DNA of 64,000 bases, from positions 16,575,117-16,639,116 of the forward strand of contig NC_079976.1 of NCBI RefSeq assembly GCF_029852145.1, given 5' to 3'. The position numbers were made by a program, and so were the translations under genes. A model generated the notes under the pieces. That model was not told the origin of the DNA and did no database searches. It saw only the letters and a program-made list of their open reading frames with translations. Positions 1 through 10,329 of the stretch are shown here, piece by piece. The DNA comes from Microplitis mediator. Lineage: Eukaryota; Arthropoda; Insecta; Hymenoptera; Braconidae. Position 1 is the first letter of the stretch; each line of letters opens with the position of its first letter.

Positions 1-620
1 ATCTCGACAAATTAAGACATAGAATTATGTCTCCGGCAGAAATACCAGCAATTTTGAGCAATATCGCTGGAGGAATTACAAACTATTTTGTAATGCCTGG
101 TGTTACGTTCTGGCTTCAATTAAATTTAAATAAAAATTTTTAGAAATTTTTTTTTTCGAAGTCTCGAATTATTTATTCGCCGCAGTGGGCGAATAAACGG
201 TTCGATACTTCTTATAATCATAATTAATTAATAAATTAATAAATCGTTACTTTGTTGGCGATATTATTTTTATTCACCGCCAACAATGTAACGGAAATCT
301 CTTGCGATAAGAGAGTCGCCGTGGCTCGCGGATAATCTAAACAGATGACGATGCATGAGACTCGGGCCACGACGATTCTCTCATAGGAAACCTGAGATGC
401 AACGTTAACATTTTAAAAATGTATAATACCAAGGAGTGACAGAATCAAGTCAGTCGATTAAAGTCAGTCGTTAACAGTTAGTCGTTTACAAGCAGTTGAT
501 CACAAGATCTGGTAGAGCCCAGAACTCTACACAAACCTGCTGGCTTGATCCTGTCACTCGGACTTGAAGCAAAATATATATCCGTATTTTATTTAAATAC
601 GCACTCCTTATTTAAACTGT

Positions 621-725
621 GGGCGCCGCTACGGGCAGCCCAAAAATCACATACCTCGTATTGGGCGCCGCTACTGGCAGCCCAATACTCTCACCTGTTC
701 CGGGCGCCGATACTGGCAGCCTGAA
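621..725. repeat. Three GGGCGCCG...GGCAGCC repeats inside the LTR
   Basis: Three copies of a roughly 20-bp motif, GGGCGCCG plus a variable part plus GGCAGCC, start near 621, 663 and 704 at about 41-bp spacing. The motif ends are mutually complementary (GGGC/GCCC, GGCGCC), so each could fold. The same triplet recurs in LTR copy 2 at about 23410-23515, so the array predates the spread of the family. Confidence 0.7.
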
Positions 726-870
726 CGCCTCCTTTCCAAACCCGAAATTCGTGCTTCGAGGCCGATGACGCAGGAGGTCAGGATGTGCGGTACAGCTCTG
801 TCGCGGGATTCGAGGTGTTATCGCGGACCTCACCGAAGGTCATCCGAGAGTTGGGTCGGAGGAAGTTTTT

Positions 871-990
871 GTTGAGCTTTCGAGCTCATGTATTGTTGAG
901 CTTTCGAGCTCGTGTGTTGTTGAGCCGTCGAGCTCGTGTGTTGTTGGGCTTTCATGCTCTTGTGTCGTTGAGCCTTCGAGCTCTGGTGGT
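871..990 (+). repeat. 24-bp tandem repeat, five units
   Basis: Five consecutive 24-bp units begin GTTGAGC and carry TCGAGCTC in the middle. The later units diverge. LTR copy 2 has only one or two units at the matching place (near 23730), so the array expanded or contracted within the family. Short open frames here are by-products of the repeat. Confidence 0.75.
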
Positions 991-1598
991 TTGATCGACG
1001 AATTAAAATTGCTTTCCTCTACGAAGGAACCGAGTCTTCGGGGCTCGTCTTGTTTGTGTCCGAAGGAGGCATCAAAGGAATTACTAGGGGCGAGCTATAG
1101 GGCCCATAATCGTCATCATGGTAAGTCACTAACTTTTTTTTGCATAAAATAAAAGAAGGTCAACAGCTGACGCACCTGGGGTCTATCGACACCCTAACGA
1201 CGTCAACCTGGTTAAATTAAAAATATTCTGTCGGATTAATAGATAAGCCAGAATGTAACACCTGGAGTTTGGAAATTTGCTTTTCGTTACTATTTTCGTG
1301 TTTCGCTTTGTCTAATTCGTGGTCGGTTTTCAATTTTGCTGATTTAGCAAGGCCACGGTTATTTTTATAATTCTTTTTCGTTATGGAGTAGGAAAAGATA
1401 ATATTTGAACATTACGTTTTATCAGGTTGTTCTTACGGCTGGTAGATGTTTGTTACAGTTAAGGGGTAAGTTGGTCAAACAAAAAAAATATATTTCTTTT
1501 CTTCATTAAAACCCATTTTCAATTAAAAATGATGAATTTGATAATTCCTTATCTAAACTTTACTCCGTAATTTATGCACTGAAATCCGGTAATTTCAG

Positions 1599-2036
1599 GG
1601 TTCATCATTGGAAATGTGTTTTAACCACCAACATATCGGGATTGCTGATCCGGAGATGGATCTTTCACCGATTCTGCTGGAAGATATTTTAATCGAGATA
1701 CAAGCTCGTTGGTACCGGGATTCGGACCCAATATTTCTGTCCGTTTCCAACCAGTATGAGATTGATTGGATGCATTCTATTGCACCACCTTTGACCCCGA
1801 TGGATGGTCGTGTTCCTACTTTGTTAGAGGTAATTGAATTACAGACTTATTGATAAAAAATTCCTCTAGGGAAATTCTTTAATTCTTTTAAGTTATTGTT
1901 TTGATATTTTTAGTATGTCGTCACTAATTTACATTGGTACTTTACGGATGATGCTATCATTGAAGATAGTTATTTGATGGAGGTTTTAAGAGATATTCGC
2001 AACGTTCGAGGATGCAGGAACGGTCTAGCCTGTTAA
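1599..2036 (+). CDS. Possible two-exon gene fragment, unknown
   Basis: Exon 1599-1829 follows a TTTCAG acceptor and stops at a GTAATT donor in phase 0. Exon 1914-2036 follows TTTTTAG, is open in phase 0 and ends in TAA. The joined frame is about 117 residues, rich in acidic and aromatic residues (DPEMDLSPILLEDILIEI, TDDAIIEDSYLMEV). I recognise no domain. No start codon or promoter was found. Its upstream part may have been separated by the solo LTR at 101-1260, because 2-100 is also open. It may be a host gene or part of an unrecognised element. Confidence 0.3.
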
Positions 2037-2536
2037 ATTCCAGTTTAAAAGATTCTTCTATTGCCTAGCTATTCAAATGGCGTTAATGTTTTAAATTCAA
2101 AAGAATAAATTTTGAGTGGATTTTAAAATGCATATTATTTATTTCAAAAGTGTTTAAGATTCAATATTTTCATTATTTTATTCTTAAGTTTACTTTTGTG
2201 TGATTTTAATAAACACTCTCACAGCTAGCGCGTCTTATTCACTGATGGTGCGTTTATGCGTTAAGTCGGGCATTCAGTCATCTGATTTGAAACTGGCACA
2301 ATGTGCACGTCTTATGGTCAAAAGTATAACCTTGGGGATCCCATTTATTATTTTATAAGATCTTATTCCGAATTTATTCATATTCGAGGGATTTTTGCAA
2401 ATGGGACCCCAGCATTCATACTTGTGAGTGCTATTATACGTGTGGTGTGCGCAATAATTTGTTACACGTAAGTTTTAGAGTGTGAAGCCAAATTTAATTG
2501 TGATTGTAGTGTTACTTAATCTGTTTGTTCGTCCAG

Positions 2537-2776
2537 TATTATTTAAGTCGGGGTTCTCTACCGGACTGTCCATCCCGGCTAAAGCGTGAGCTTTTCCTGG
2601 CATGGAGTAAACATCTTTGGAGGGAAAAGGACGAGGATTCGGATGATTGGATGAGAGATTGGAAATCTATTTCCTGGCTCTTTCGGAAAGGTGGAGAAGA
2701 TGAGCCGAAAGAGGATGAATTGGACGAAGTGGGGGAAAATGGAGCAGTTCGGCCATCACCAGCTTTCGCTGAGTAA
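2537..2776 (+). CDS. Possible terminal exon, charged protein, unknown
   Basis: An open frame of 79 codons follows a GTCCAG acceptor in phase 0, the same phase as the exon at 1914. It could therefore be an alternative last exon to the unit at 1599-1829. It encodes a Trp-rich, strongly charged stretch (LFLAWSKHLWREKDEDSDDW) with an acidic tail and ends in TAA. No family is recognised, and chance is not excluded. Confidence 0.25.
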   Translation, partial: YYLSRGSLPDCPSRLKRELFLAWSKHLWREKDEDSDDWMRDWKSISWLFRKGGEDEPKEDELDEVGENGAVRPSPAFAE

Positions 2777-3755
2777 CCAAAGTGATGTTACCACTTGCAA
2801 GTCAAGCTTAGCTGTCAGTTTTCTCCTTTTAATGAAGAGAAAATGAGCTCGAAGATCATGTGTTCCTTCTTTTAACCCGAAAATTCACCCATTCCTTTAA
2901 ACAGATGTATACTATTTGGATAAGGTTAAATCTGCAAATGTATACATAGAGAAAACTTTGTTTCCCCTTCCGCTCTAGATTTTACGATTTTATTTTTATT
3001 ATTACGGCGCAGTTATTAATTCGCCAGGTAAGTGTATTTAACTTATTGCGGAACACGTGACTAGATTGAGGTGAGTAACATTTTTGGAGTTAATTTTGGA
3101 AGAAATTTTCTTTCTATTTACTGCTTCCATTTTCTTGTTATAGGTGGTGGAAAGGGAGTATTTTAAGGAGGTTTTTATGGAGCTTTTTTTTTACGGAGTT
3201 TATTCTAAAAAGGAGAATTTGGCAGAGAATGATTACCTGTGAGAAAATTTTGTCAAGGCTGTGATAATATTTGTCAGCGGCTGTCATCTGCGTTCAGATT
3301 CGCGCATGCGCTGTGAAAGGTAAACGTTTAAATGATTTGCTTTAGTTTGAAAAGAGATTTCGCGGTTTTTAACAGGATTATAATTTACCAATTATCCTGA
3401 TTCCTCAAACGTTCAGGTGATTTTAAATTTCTTTAATAGTTTAAATATAAGAATCTGTTAATAGATGTTCTTTCTTTTACCAAAATTTATCATATAAACT
3501 TAAGTCTAGTAAATGTTTATTAGTTAATTTTTCTGTTTCTCTTTTAAAAATAAAGTGGTGGTAAAATAGGAATCCCCTTCGAAGATACTATAGATATGGT
3601 TAAATGAATACCAAAGTTTGTAAATGTTTTCCAAAATGGCCCCAAAAATTACTTCGGGGTCGGTTTTTTTTATTTAAATAATTGGAAGAGGATTGCTATT
3701 TTCACCACGCGAATTTTTGTTTGATTATACATTATTCTTATCTTGTTTAGGTTGA
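2777..3755. other. Non-coding stretch 3' of the env remnant
   Basis: No convincing coding exon is present. Read on the minus strand this is where the 3' UTR and LTR of the Gypsy element should lie. TGTTACC at 2785 could be an LTR edge, and a purine run occurs near 3570-3590. I could not find a matching copy beyond 16.4 kb, so no LTR is called. Confidence 0.3.
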
Positions 3756-5777
3756 TTATATTGGTGCGTTGAAGTCGGAGGGACGGAGACCTCTGGATGT
3801 ACGAGTTGGAGTTGTTTCTCTATTTGCGGAGAATATGACACGAGTGGGAATTTGCGGGGTTTCCTGAAGTTCGATGACCTCTGGTTGGACCTTAATTTGG
3901 ACGGGCTTCGGCTTGGAGTCAGAGGTACGTTTGGTTTCTATTAATGTCTTGTGAAGTACCTCGACTGGCTGCTTGTTTTTCTTGTAGGTAAAGCAACGCC
4001 TTTTGCTCGAACAAATACAACATTTGAAGACAACTGGAACGATGAGAATGAAACACAAGATGACGCGGGCGGACATATTTCCCGCCGTCATCGTTCGGTG
4101 TATCTCGTCTTCCTGATGATGAAGTGAGATTTCGGACATCCGGTTTTCTGTTTCTTCCAGCCCTGCTCCCCAGGGTTAGAACTTGTCGACTGTATTCAAT
4201 GGGTCGATGTTCTTCTTGAAGAAAAATCCCGAGACCTTAGGCTCGGCCGTTAAATTTGACGATAAAGCTTCCAAAGTCAGGTCCAATCTCGGGAGAGTGA
4301 TATTCAAATGAGTGATTTCTTCATCTATGCTATTAATCGTATACTTTCCAGTTTTGATTTCACACCTACCCCGGATGTGAATCATTCCTGTACCGTTGAT
4401 GTAATAATCTTTTTCAACTAGGTCTAAGTATTTGAGGCTTGATTTCTCTTCTTTGCAAGTCGAGTACGCCCAGAAGTTTGGTTGGTTGAGTTTTATCCAC
4501 GTGGTTTTACACTTGGGGATGATCCGGATGTTGCAGGATCTTGAGATGTTTTCTGTTGATTTCAAGAGCAATTCCATTTCGCAAACAACTTCTTCTGGAA
4601 CTTCAGTAGATTGGAATGGAATATCGGGGCGACAAGACAGGTCGGCTCCGATATTTTGACAGGTGTTGATATATTCGGAGTCTGCTAAATAAAATCTTTG
4701 CAAGTTTGGGTCTGTAATCAGGAACATTTTCGATGGTAAGATCATCAGAGTTTGAATTTTCCCATTTAGATTTTCTGGTTTCGGCAACGGTCTCAGTTCG
4801 TATGAAAGCAGCGGAATTTTGTGGAACAGTGGCAAAGTTACTATAATAAGCAAGTAACCTTTTGCCCTTGCCACTCTTATTGTCGACACTGCTGACAACG
4901 TTGAGATGTCCATCCTGTCGATCGGCTGAGGTGGATTTAAATCAGGATGTTTCCTCATGATATCGACGGTTGCTTTGTAAAGTATCCTCGGTAATATGGC
5001 TTGTGGAGAGAGTCTACCGGCCTTGGCCTCTTCGATGATGGACTCAGCTTCCCTCAGGACTCGAAGGTGATTGTGGGCAATCTCCAGACGCTCATCTCCC
5101 ATCATTAAAACCTTCGTCACATATACGAGTTTTTCCAGAGAGCTCAAAGTCGCGTTGATGAATGCGTGGGTGACGCCTGTGAGTTTATCCAGATTGGATT
5201 GCATTTGTGCCTCGCTCCGGAGAATAGAATTAATTTCACTCTTGACAATGTGTGTAGCGGTCTGCACTAGGTGCACCATTTCTGCGTTGTCTTAGTATAA
5301 TTTGTTGATTTCTTTGTTGATATGTTCTTTATCTTCATAATCCATGGTTACAAACAGTTCTCGAGAAATTGTACCTATAAATCCGAACCATGGAGCTCGT
5401 TGGCTACGCTCAAGTGGCGGAGTTTTGAACTCTGTTTCCTTGAGAAGCTGTTCTAAGCGAATTTTAGCTTGGTTTATTGCGGTTTGCACTTCGGTTATCA
5501 GGTCGATTCTCAAGTAATGCATGCAGGACCCTGCATCGATAACCTTAGCGCAACCTACCATGGTTGAGTGTAGATGGTCCCACCCAAAGGGATACATATC
5601 TACCAACCCTTGGACATTAATGGAAGAAATGATGCACCAGTTGTCTTCTACTAGGTGAATCTTCTTTAATGGGTGGTAAAGTAACCCTGGATTGTCTGCC
5701 AGTGGCTGGATGGTCAATACGTCCTTGGATTGGCGGCTCTCGGCGATGATGATCAAGAATATTAGTAATCGTCTCAT
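3756..5777 (-). pseudogene. Env-like fusion glycoprotein remnant
   Basis: One reading frame of about 674 codons is cut by two in-frame TAA stops, near 5289-5291 and 4173-4175, with no frame change. It has a hydrophobic signal-like N-terminus (residues 4-12). A furin-like RSQR at residues 124-127 is followed by an FGFIG-type hydrophobic segment. A long middle region with Cys residues follows, then a hydrophobic membrane anchor near 4000-4075 before a short basic tail. This layout matches the baculovirus F / errantivirus Env family, which fuses membranes. It lies 36 bp downstream of the integrase ORF, as expected for env. The stops indicate an old, inactive copy. Confidence 0.7.
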
Positions 5778-5813
5778 GGTGGCAAGAGTTTCTTGGATCT
5801 GAAACAGATAACT

Positions 5814-6971
5814 TTATAAAGGTTTAGCTTTATGGTCGACAGCAGGTTTGGCTTTGTTGGGGTTGACTAATTGTCGGTTCCCTTTGTCATTCAGGTAAAT
5901 AAGACTCCCAAATTCGTTAATTTCGACAATTTCATAAGGCCCGGTGTAATAAACATCAAATTTATTTTTCCTCGGCTCTTTAAGAACATCAATGAAATCA
6001 TCCACTTTAAAGGTTCTGGCATGTATGTGTCGATCATAACGAATTTTGAAATCTTGTTGTGCCTTATTGAGACAATCAGCAGCGATTTCTCTAACTTCTG
6101 ACAATCTTCCCATAAGGTCAGCGAGATAATCAGAATAAGTTTCGATTCTGGAATAATCAGGAAATTGGGTTGGCAATCGAGTTCTTCGACCAAACATCAA
6201 CTCAAATGGAGTGAATTTGGTAGAAGTGTGCACGTTTGTATTATAACTCAACGCAGCAAGACCCACATATCGATCCCAGTTCGGATACTTATCTGAAATT
6301 ACTCTTAAGAAGTCTATCAGTGGTTGGTGGCTCCTTTCTAAGGATCCATTTGACTGGGGGTAATAACCCAAAGTCGTTAATCTTTGTATTTTTAAAGCTT
6401 TTGCAAGCTGTTGTATTATTTTCGAGGTAAATGACGTACCTTTGTCTGAGAGGATGACCCTCGGACACCCATAATAACACATATATCGATCAACAAGTGC
6501 TTCAGCCACTGTTGTCGATCGGATATCGGGTATTGGGATCGCGGTTACGGCTTTCGAAAAGTTATCCTGGATCGTCAGGATATGGCCATTTCCGCTGGTC
6601 ATAGGAAGTGGTCCAGCGGTATCGATGGAAATTCTCTCAAAGGACTCGAAGGGAGTGTCGGTTATCATCATTGGTTGTTTAGTCTTAATTCGCGTGAAGT
6701 TGTTCTTCTGGCAAATTTCGCATTTTTGGATTAATCTGTAGATCTTTTCCTTCATGCCGGGCCAGTAGAATCTCTCGCGGATTCGCCAATAAGTTTTCAC
6801 GACGCCCTTGTGACCTGCTATAGGGCTGCAGTGGTTTTCTTCGATGATTTTATCGCGTGATTCCTCAGCGGGAACTTCTATATTTCCTTCGCAAAGAGTT
6901 ACCTCGATAAGACAATCGCTCAATTCTTGTATGAGATAAGGCTTTATGTTCAAATCGTCGAAGTCATCCAC
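5814..6971 (-). CDS. Integrase region of Gypsy pol
   Basis: A 385-codon open frame. The HHCC zinc finger uses H47, H54, C84 and C87. The catalytic D,D-35-E set is D117 (SIDTAGP), D176 (LSDKGTSF) and E212 (SNGSLERSH). The C-terminal part is basic and ends before env. It would insert cDNA into the host genome. The listed start is not biological: the frame continues pol from upstream and is joined by a frameshift at about 6960-6985. The first 30 codons carry the end of the macrodomain-like module. The integrase core has no visible break, unlike the rest of pol. Confidence 0.85.
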   Translation of the reverse strand: MDDFDDLNIKPYLIQELSDCLIEVTLCEGNIEVPAEESRDKIIEENHCSPIAGHKGVVKTYWRIRERFYWPGMKEKIYRLIQKCEICQKNNFTRIKTKQPMMITDTPFESFERISIDTAGPLPMTSGNGHILTIQDNFSKAVTAIPIPDIRSTTVAEALVDRYMCYYGCPRVILSDKGTSFTSKIIQQLAKALKIQRLTTLGYYPQSNGSLERSHQPLIDFLRVISDKYPNWDRYVGLAALSYNTNVHTSTKFTPFELMFGRRTRLPTQFPDYSRIETYSDYLADLMGRLSEVREIAADCLNKAQQDFKIRYDRHIHARTFKVDDFIDVLKEPRKNKFDVYYTGPYEIVEINEFGSLIYLNDKGNRQLVNPNKAKPAVDHKAKPL

Positions 6972-7735
6972 TGTTTCGCTATGCGAAACGTATAAATCTC
7001 ATGTTTGAACATGGACGCTCTCAAGTTTCGTAGTCCTTCGATTAAATTCGTTAAGTCGATTTTTTTAAAATGATTTTTCTTGACGAAGACGGTAAAAATG
7101 GAGCTTTGACCCAATTTTGTGACAAGTACGTCACCCAATTTTGGTCTAGCCGCTTTCAGATCTTCCCGATTGATGAAAGTGACATCTCTCAACAGCCTTG
7201 AAACTGGTTTCATCATTTCACAATCCAGAGACAGAAAATGCACCATGTGATCTCTCACATACGTGATTCCCTCTCGACTGTCTTTGAATTTAATTTGATT
7301 TTTAGGCAGTTTCTGAAGTCTGTCAGATTCAGAGTCAGATGAAGAGGAAACTTTAGACGGTGAGTAGTTTTGACCACTCAAGTCTTCGGCTATGCCCGAA
7401 TATGGAGGTCGAAGACCTGTGTCATTCACAGCCGGCTCATCCCCCAGTTGCTCGTCAACAACTTCCGGATATGTCAGATGGCGAGGATCAGATTCGTTTG
7501 CCTGCCCATTTCCGTCGTCTTGTTCTCGGTGTACCTCCACTTGAATCACCGTGGCTTCGTCATATTGTGTGGTCTCTGATTTGTCTGATTGAGAAGGGCT
7601 CTTTACCCTCCTCGTACGATCAGTTGTAGAATTTGTATTCGACGATCTAGGTTGCTGGCTTTCGTTCAGCAACGTTTTTTCATTACCGTTAGTTTTTGGA
7701 GAAACTTCCCCCATTCGCTTGAGAGTTTTTGGGTG
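6885..7735 (-). pseudogene. Pol linker with macrodomain-like module
   Basis: The open frame between the LTR insertion at 7736 and the integrase. Its first 150 codons are polar and acidic low-complexity. The segment from GITYVRDH (about 7270) through HFLSLDCEM, ARPKLGDVLVTKL and the K-rich FVKKNHFKK resembles the OARD1/TARG1 type of macrodomain in order and spacing. The equivalent C-terminal piece (DLNIKPYLIQELSDC, LIEVTLCEG) continues in the integrase frame after a frameshift near 6960-6985. Known macrodomains bind or hydrolyse ADP-ribose. Here the usual glycine loop reads MKPVSRLL, so catalysis is doubtful. The assignment rests on recognised pattern, not on a search. Confidence 0.55.
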
Positions 7736-8023
7736 TGTTACGAACCCGGCATCCTTCATCCCTTACGCATGTATATATATGTGGGTACACATATATATAT
7801 ATGGATAAAAATAAATATACACAATTAGGATAATATCTATATGATAAAATCGGATAAATATAAACCGAATGAACATTTAAATAATTGGAAAATAATTTAT
7901 ATATTTTAAATGGAATGAAATATATATTTGAAACTAAATAATGTTCAAATATATATTCCAAATCAAATTAAATATGTATATATTACTGACCAATATACGA
8001 TTTATAGATTTAAACGTTAAATA

Positions 8024-8026
<3 letters not shown>

Positions 8027-8074
<48 letters not shown>
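8027..8074. repeat. (TA)n microsatellite
   Basis: About 24 uninterrupted TA units lie within the solo-LTR-like insertion. Confidence 0.9.
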
Positions 8075-8078
<4 letters not shown>

Positions 8079-8739
8079 TCGAAATAATTAAAGCAATAGC
8101 AAATAAATAAACATTCATAAGAATAATTAAGTACACCATCTTGTACGAAAGAGAACATACGAATAGATAGAGAAATTACATATGAGTGGGCGCGAATACC
8201 GTGCTGTAACCTGAGTACCGGGCGGAGCAAAACAATAGAGCGAAGCCCAGATTTACTTAATGGAAACGCCCGCAGCAAGAGTAAACGACCAACTTACTCC
8301 TGCTGCTATCCTAATATCAAAAATCAAGAAGAGATCGTTCAGAGGGCTGTAATACCCCCAAATTTAATAGTAAATTTATCGGAACATCAAATATAATAAT
8401 AATTTCAGTTTTACAAATTTTGACCTATGCATTTTGGAAAATATCTATAATTTTATTATTTATTAATGCAATAAATTAAACTGCCGATGGCAGTACTTTT
8501 TATTTTATTTAAACAAATAAAAATTGCTGATATGGTATATCAGATTTATTTAAATAAATAAAGATTCAGAGAAAACCTGGATCATCGGTAAAATTTTTGA
8601 TGAATAAACAATAACTATGGGAGAGTGTTTCTGCGTCTTTTCTCATAGCCCCTACCATGGTAGACCATCTAAAATTACAAAGTAAAATAAAAGTTACTGC
8701 ATCCGCTAATGAGAACCAGTCAGAAAAAATTCATCAGTC

Positions 8740-9040
8740 CACGATGTAAATCAGTTACCGTCGGGTGTAATCCCGTTCCCGTCGGGTGTGACTCCGTTTT
8801 GAAGTTTTTTTACAAAGTATTATTTTCGGGTGTGATCCCGCTTTGCGTCCAATCAAGGATTATCATTTATTCAATTTCAAGGATATTTCAAATTTGATCA
8901 TTCATTCCATTTTCAAGGATATTTCAAATTAATCATTCATCAATTTTCAAGGATATTTCAAATTTGATCATTCATTCCATTTTCAAGGATATTTCAAAAT
9001 TTATCATTCATTCAATCTCAAGGATATTTTACAAGGATAT
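8740..9040 (+). repeat. Two short tandem repeat families
   Basis: First, GTCGGGTGTRATCCCGTT-like units occur near 8760, 8778 and (degenerate) 8826. Second, about 8873-9035 holds five units of roughly 35 bp built on TTTCAAGGATATTTCAAAT followed by TGATCATTCATTC, the last one truncated. Both lie inside the 7736-10329 insertion. Confidence 0.75.
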
Positions 9041-9404
9041 TTCAATTTCTACAACTACAAATTTCAATTAAAGAATCTCAGTAAATTTAAATTAAATTCA
9101 TCCCCTGCGTTAAAATTAAAGGGTGCAGTGATTTTTATTTGTTTGTGAAGTGAAATTTATGGGCAATTAAAATAACAAACTAAAAATATTTCCGTAGAAA
9201 TCTAATAAAATTCTGTGATTTAAAACATAATTGTGAAATTTGCGTTTGAACGTATATTCTCTTTCATCCAAGTTCCGACGGATAACAAATGGGAATTTCT
9301 AATCGAATGATGAGTATTTCCAAATAATGTTTTTTTTTGTTACTGTGAGACATTAAACAATATATATATATTTTATTTAAATAGAAATATTATTTAAACA
9401 TTCT

Positions 9405-9945
9405 ATTTGAATCACTTTATTCAATGAAAGTGATTTTCAAATAGTTTTCATTCAAGTTTAATCATAAAATGTACTTAAATAATTTATTTTTATCACTTTA
9501 TGTAATGAAAGTGATTTTCAAATAAATTTTATTATGAATTTTGTTAAATTTAAATAATTAGTTTTAATTTGTGAACTTTAACTACATTACAAAAGTGTTA
9601 TTTTACGAATTTGATTTTAATTTGTGAACTATGAAACTATAATAATTCGAATATTGATTTCAATATTAATTTAATTTGTGTTTTTCAACAATAATTTGAA
9701 TATTAATTCAAATAAATTTTCAATTGTGAATATTAATACTTTACGAAATATAATGAATTCAAATAACAATGTCTAACACTAATGTTTTCGATAATAATTT
9801 AAATATTTACTCAAACAACAATTTAATTTGTGAATTCTAAGACAATAATAATTGAAATAATAATCTAAATAATAATTTAATCCGTCAAACACTAATGTTT
9901 TCAATAATAGTTTAAATATTTACTTAAACAACGATTTAAACTGTC
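9405..9945. repeat. AT-rich direct and hairpin repeats
   Basis: ATCACTTTAT..AATGAAAGTGATTTTCAAATA occurs near 9410 and 9493 and is self-complementary (ATCACTTT/AAAGTGAT). A second motif, AACACTAATGTTTTC plus AATAATTTAAATATTTACT, occurs near 9775 and 9894, 120 bp apart. No ORF is supported. The rest of 9040-10290 is AT-rich without recognisable features. Confidence 0.6.
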
Positions 9946-10329
9946 AAAATATTGACACAAATACGAATTTAAATAAGAATTTTGAATTTAAAATAAAATA
10001 GTAATCCAAATAATATTAATTTGTTAATTTAGAATATTTATATATAATTCGTGAACAAGTTATATTAAATAACTGAAATATAAATTCAAATAGCAATTTC
10101 TTATGGATTTAAAGAATTTTAAATTTGTTAATTTTCATTTGGTGTTTAATAATTAAATGTGTGATTGAATAAACTTTAAAACCACGAAATAAAATCTATT
10201 ATTATAAAATTTCACATCCATGTTTCCCCGTGAATCCCCCGAAACAAGTTATTCCATGAAATCTATAGATTTCTAAAAATCAAAATATAAACATAATAAA
10301 TTACATAAAATTTTCACGGGGACATAACA

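Larger units (their letters stand above)
101..1260. mobile_element. Solo LTR, copy 1 (1160 bp)
   Basis: The element begins TGTTACGTTCTGGCT and ends AGCCAGAATGTAACA, a 15-bp near-perfect terminal inverted match with TG...CA ends. It is flanked by the 5-bp direct repeat CCTGG (96-100 and 1261-1265). A second copy lies at 23014-24160 with the same order of blocks. Copy 1 has about 90 bp near 255-345 that copy 2 lacks. TG/CA ends, a 5-bp duplication and no coding interior fit a solo LTR left by LTR-LTR recombination. A shared ATGGTAAGT near 1119 looks like a splice donor. The parent family is not identified. Confidence 0.75.
7736..10329. mobile_element. Solo-LTR-like insertion in pol (2594 bp)
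   Basis: The ends are TGTTACG...CATAACA, flanked by GGTG at 7732-7735 and 10330-10333. Removing the insert and one GGTG brings the linker frame upstream and downstream into register, which fixes the boundaries. The interior has no long ORF: it holds (TA)n, tandem repeats and AT-rich sequence. TG/CA ends with a 4-bp duplication fit a Gypsy-type solo LTR, although 2.6 kb is long for one. Orientation is not clear. Confidence 0.7.

Noticed and set aside
2785..3600. 3' LTR of the Gypsy element
   Set aside because: TGTTACC at 2785 and a purine run are suggestive, but no matching second LTR could be found beyond the protease.
7360..7629. Plus-strand frames opposite the pol linker
   Set aside because: Shadows of the minus-strand pol frame with no recognised domain.
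8934..9040. Bacterial-type repeat or integron
   Set aside because: Simple AT-rich tandem repeat in an LTR-like insertion.
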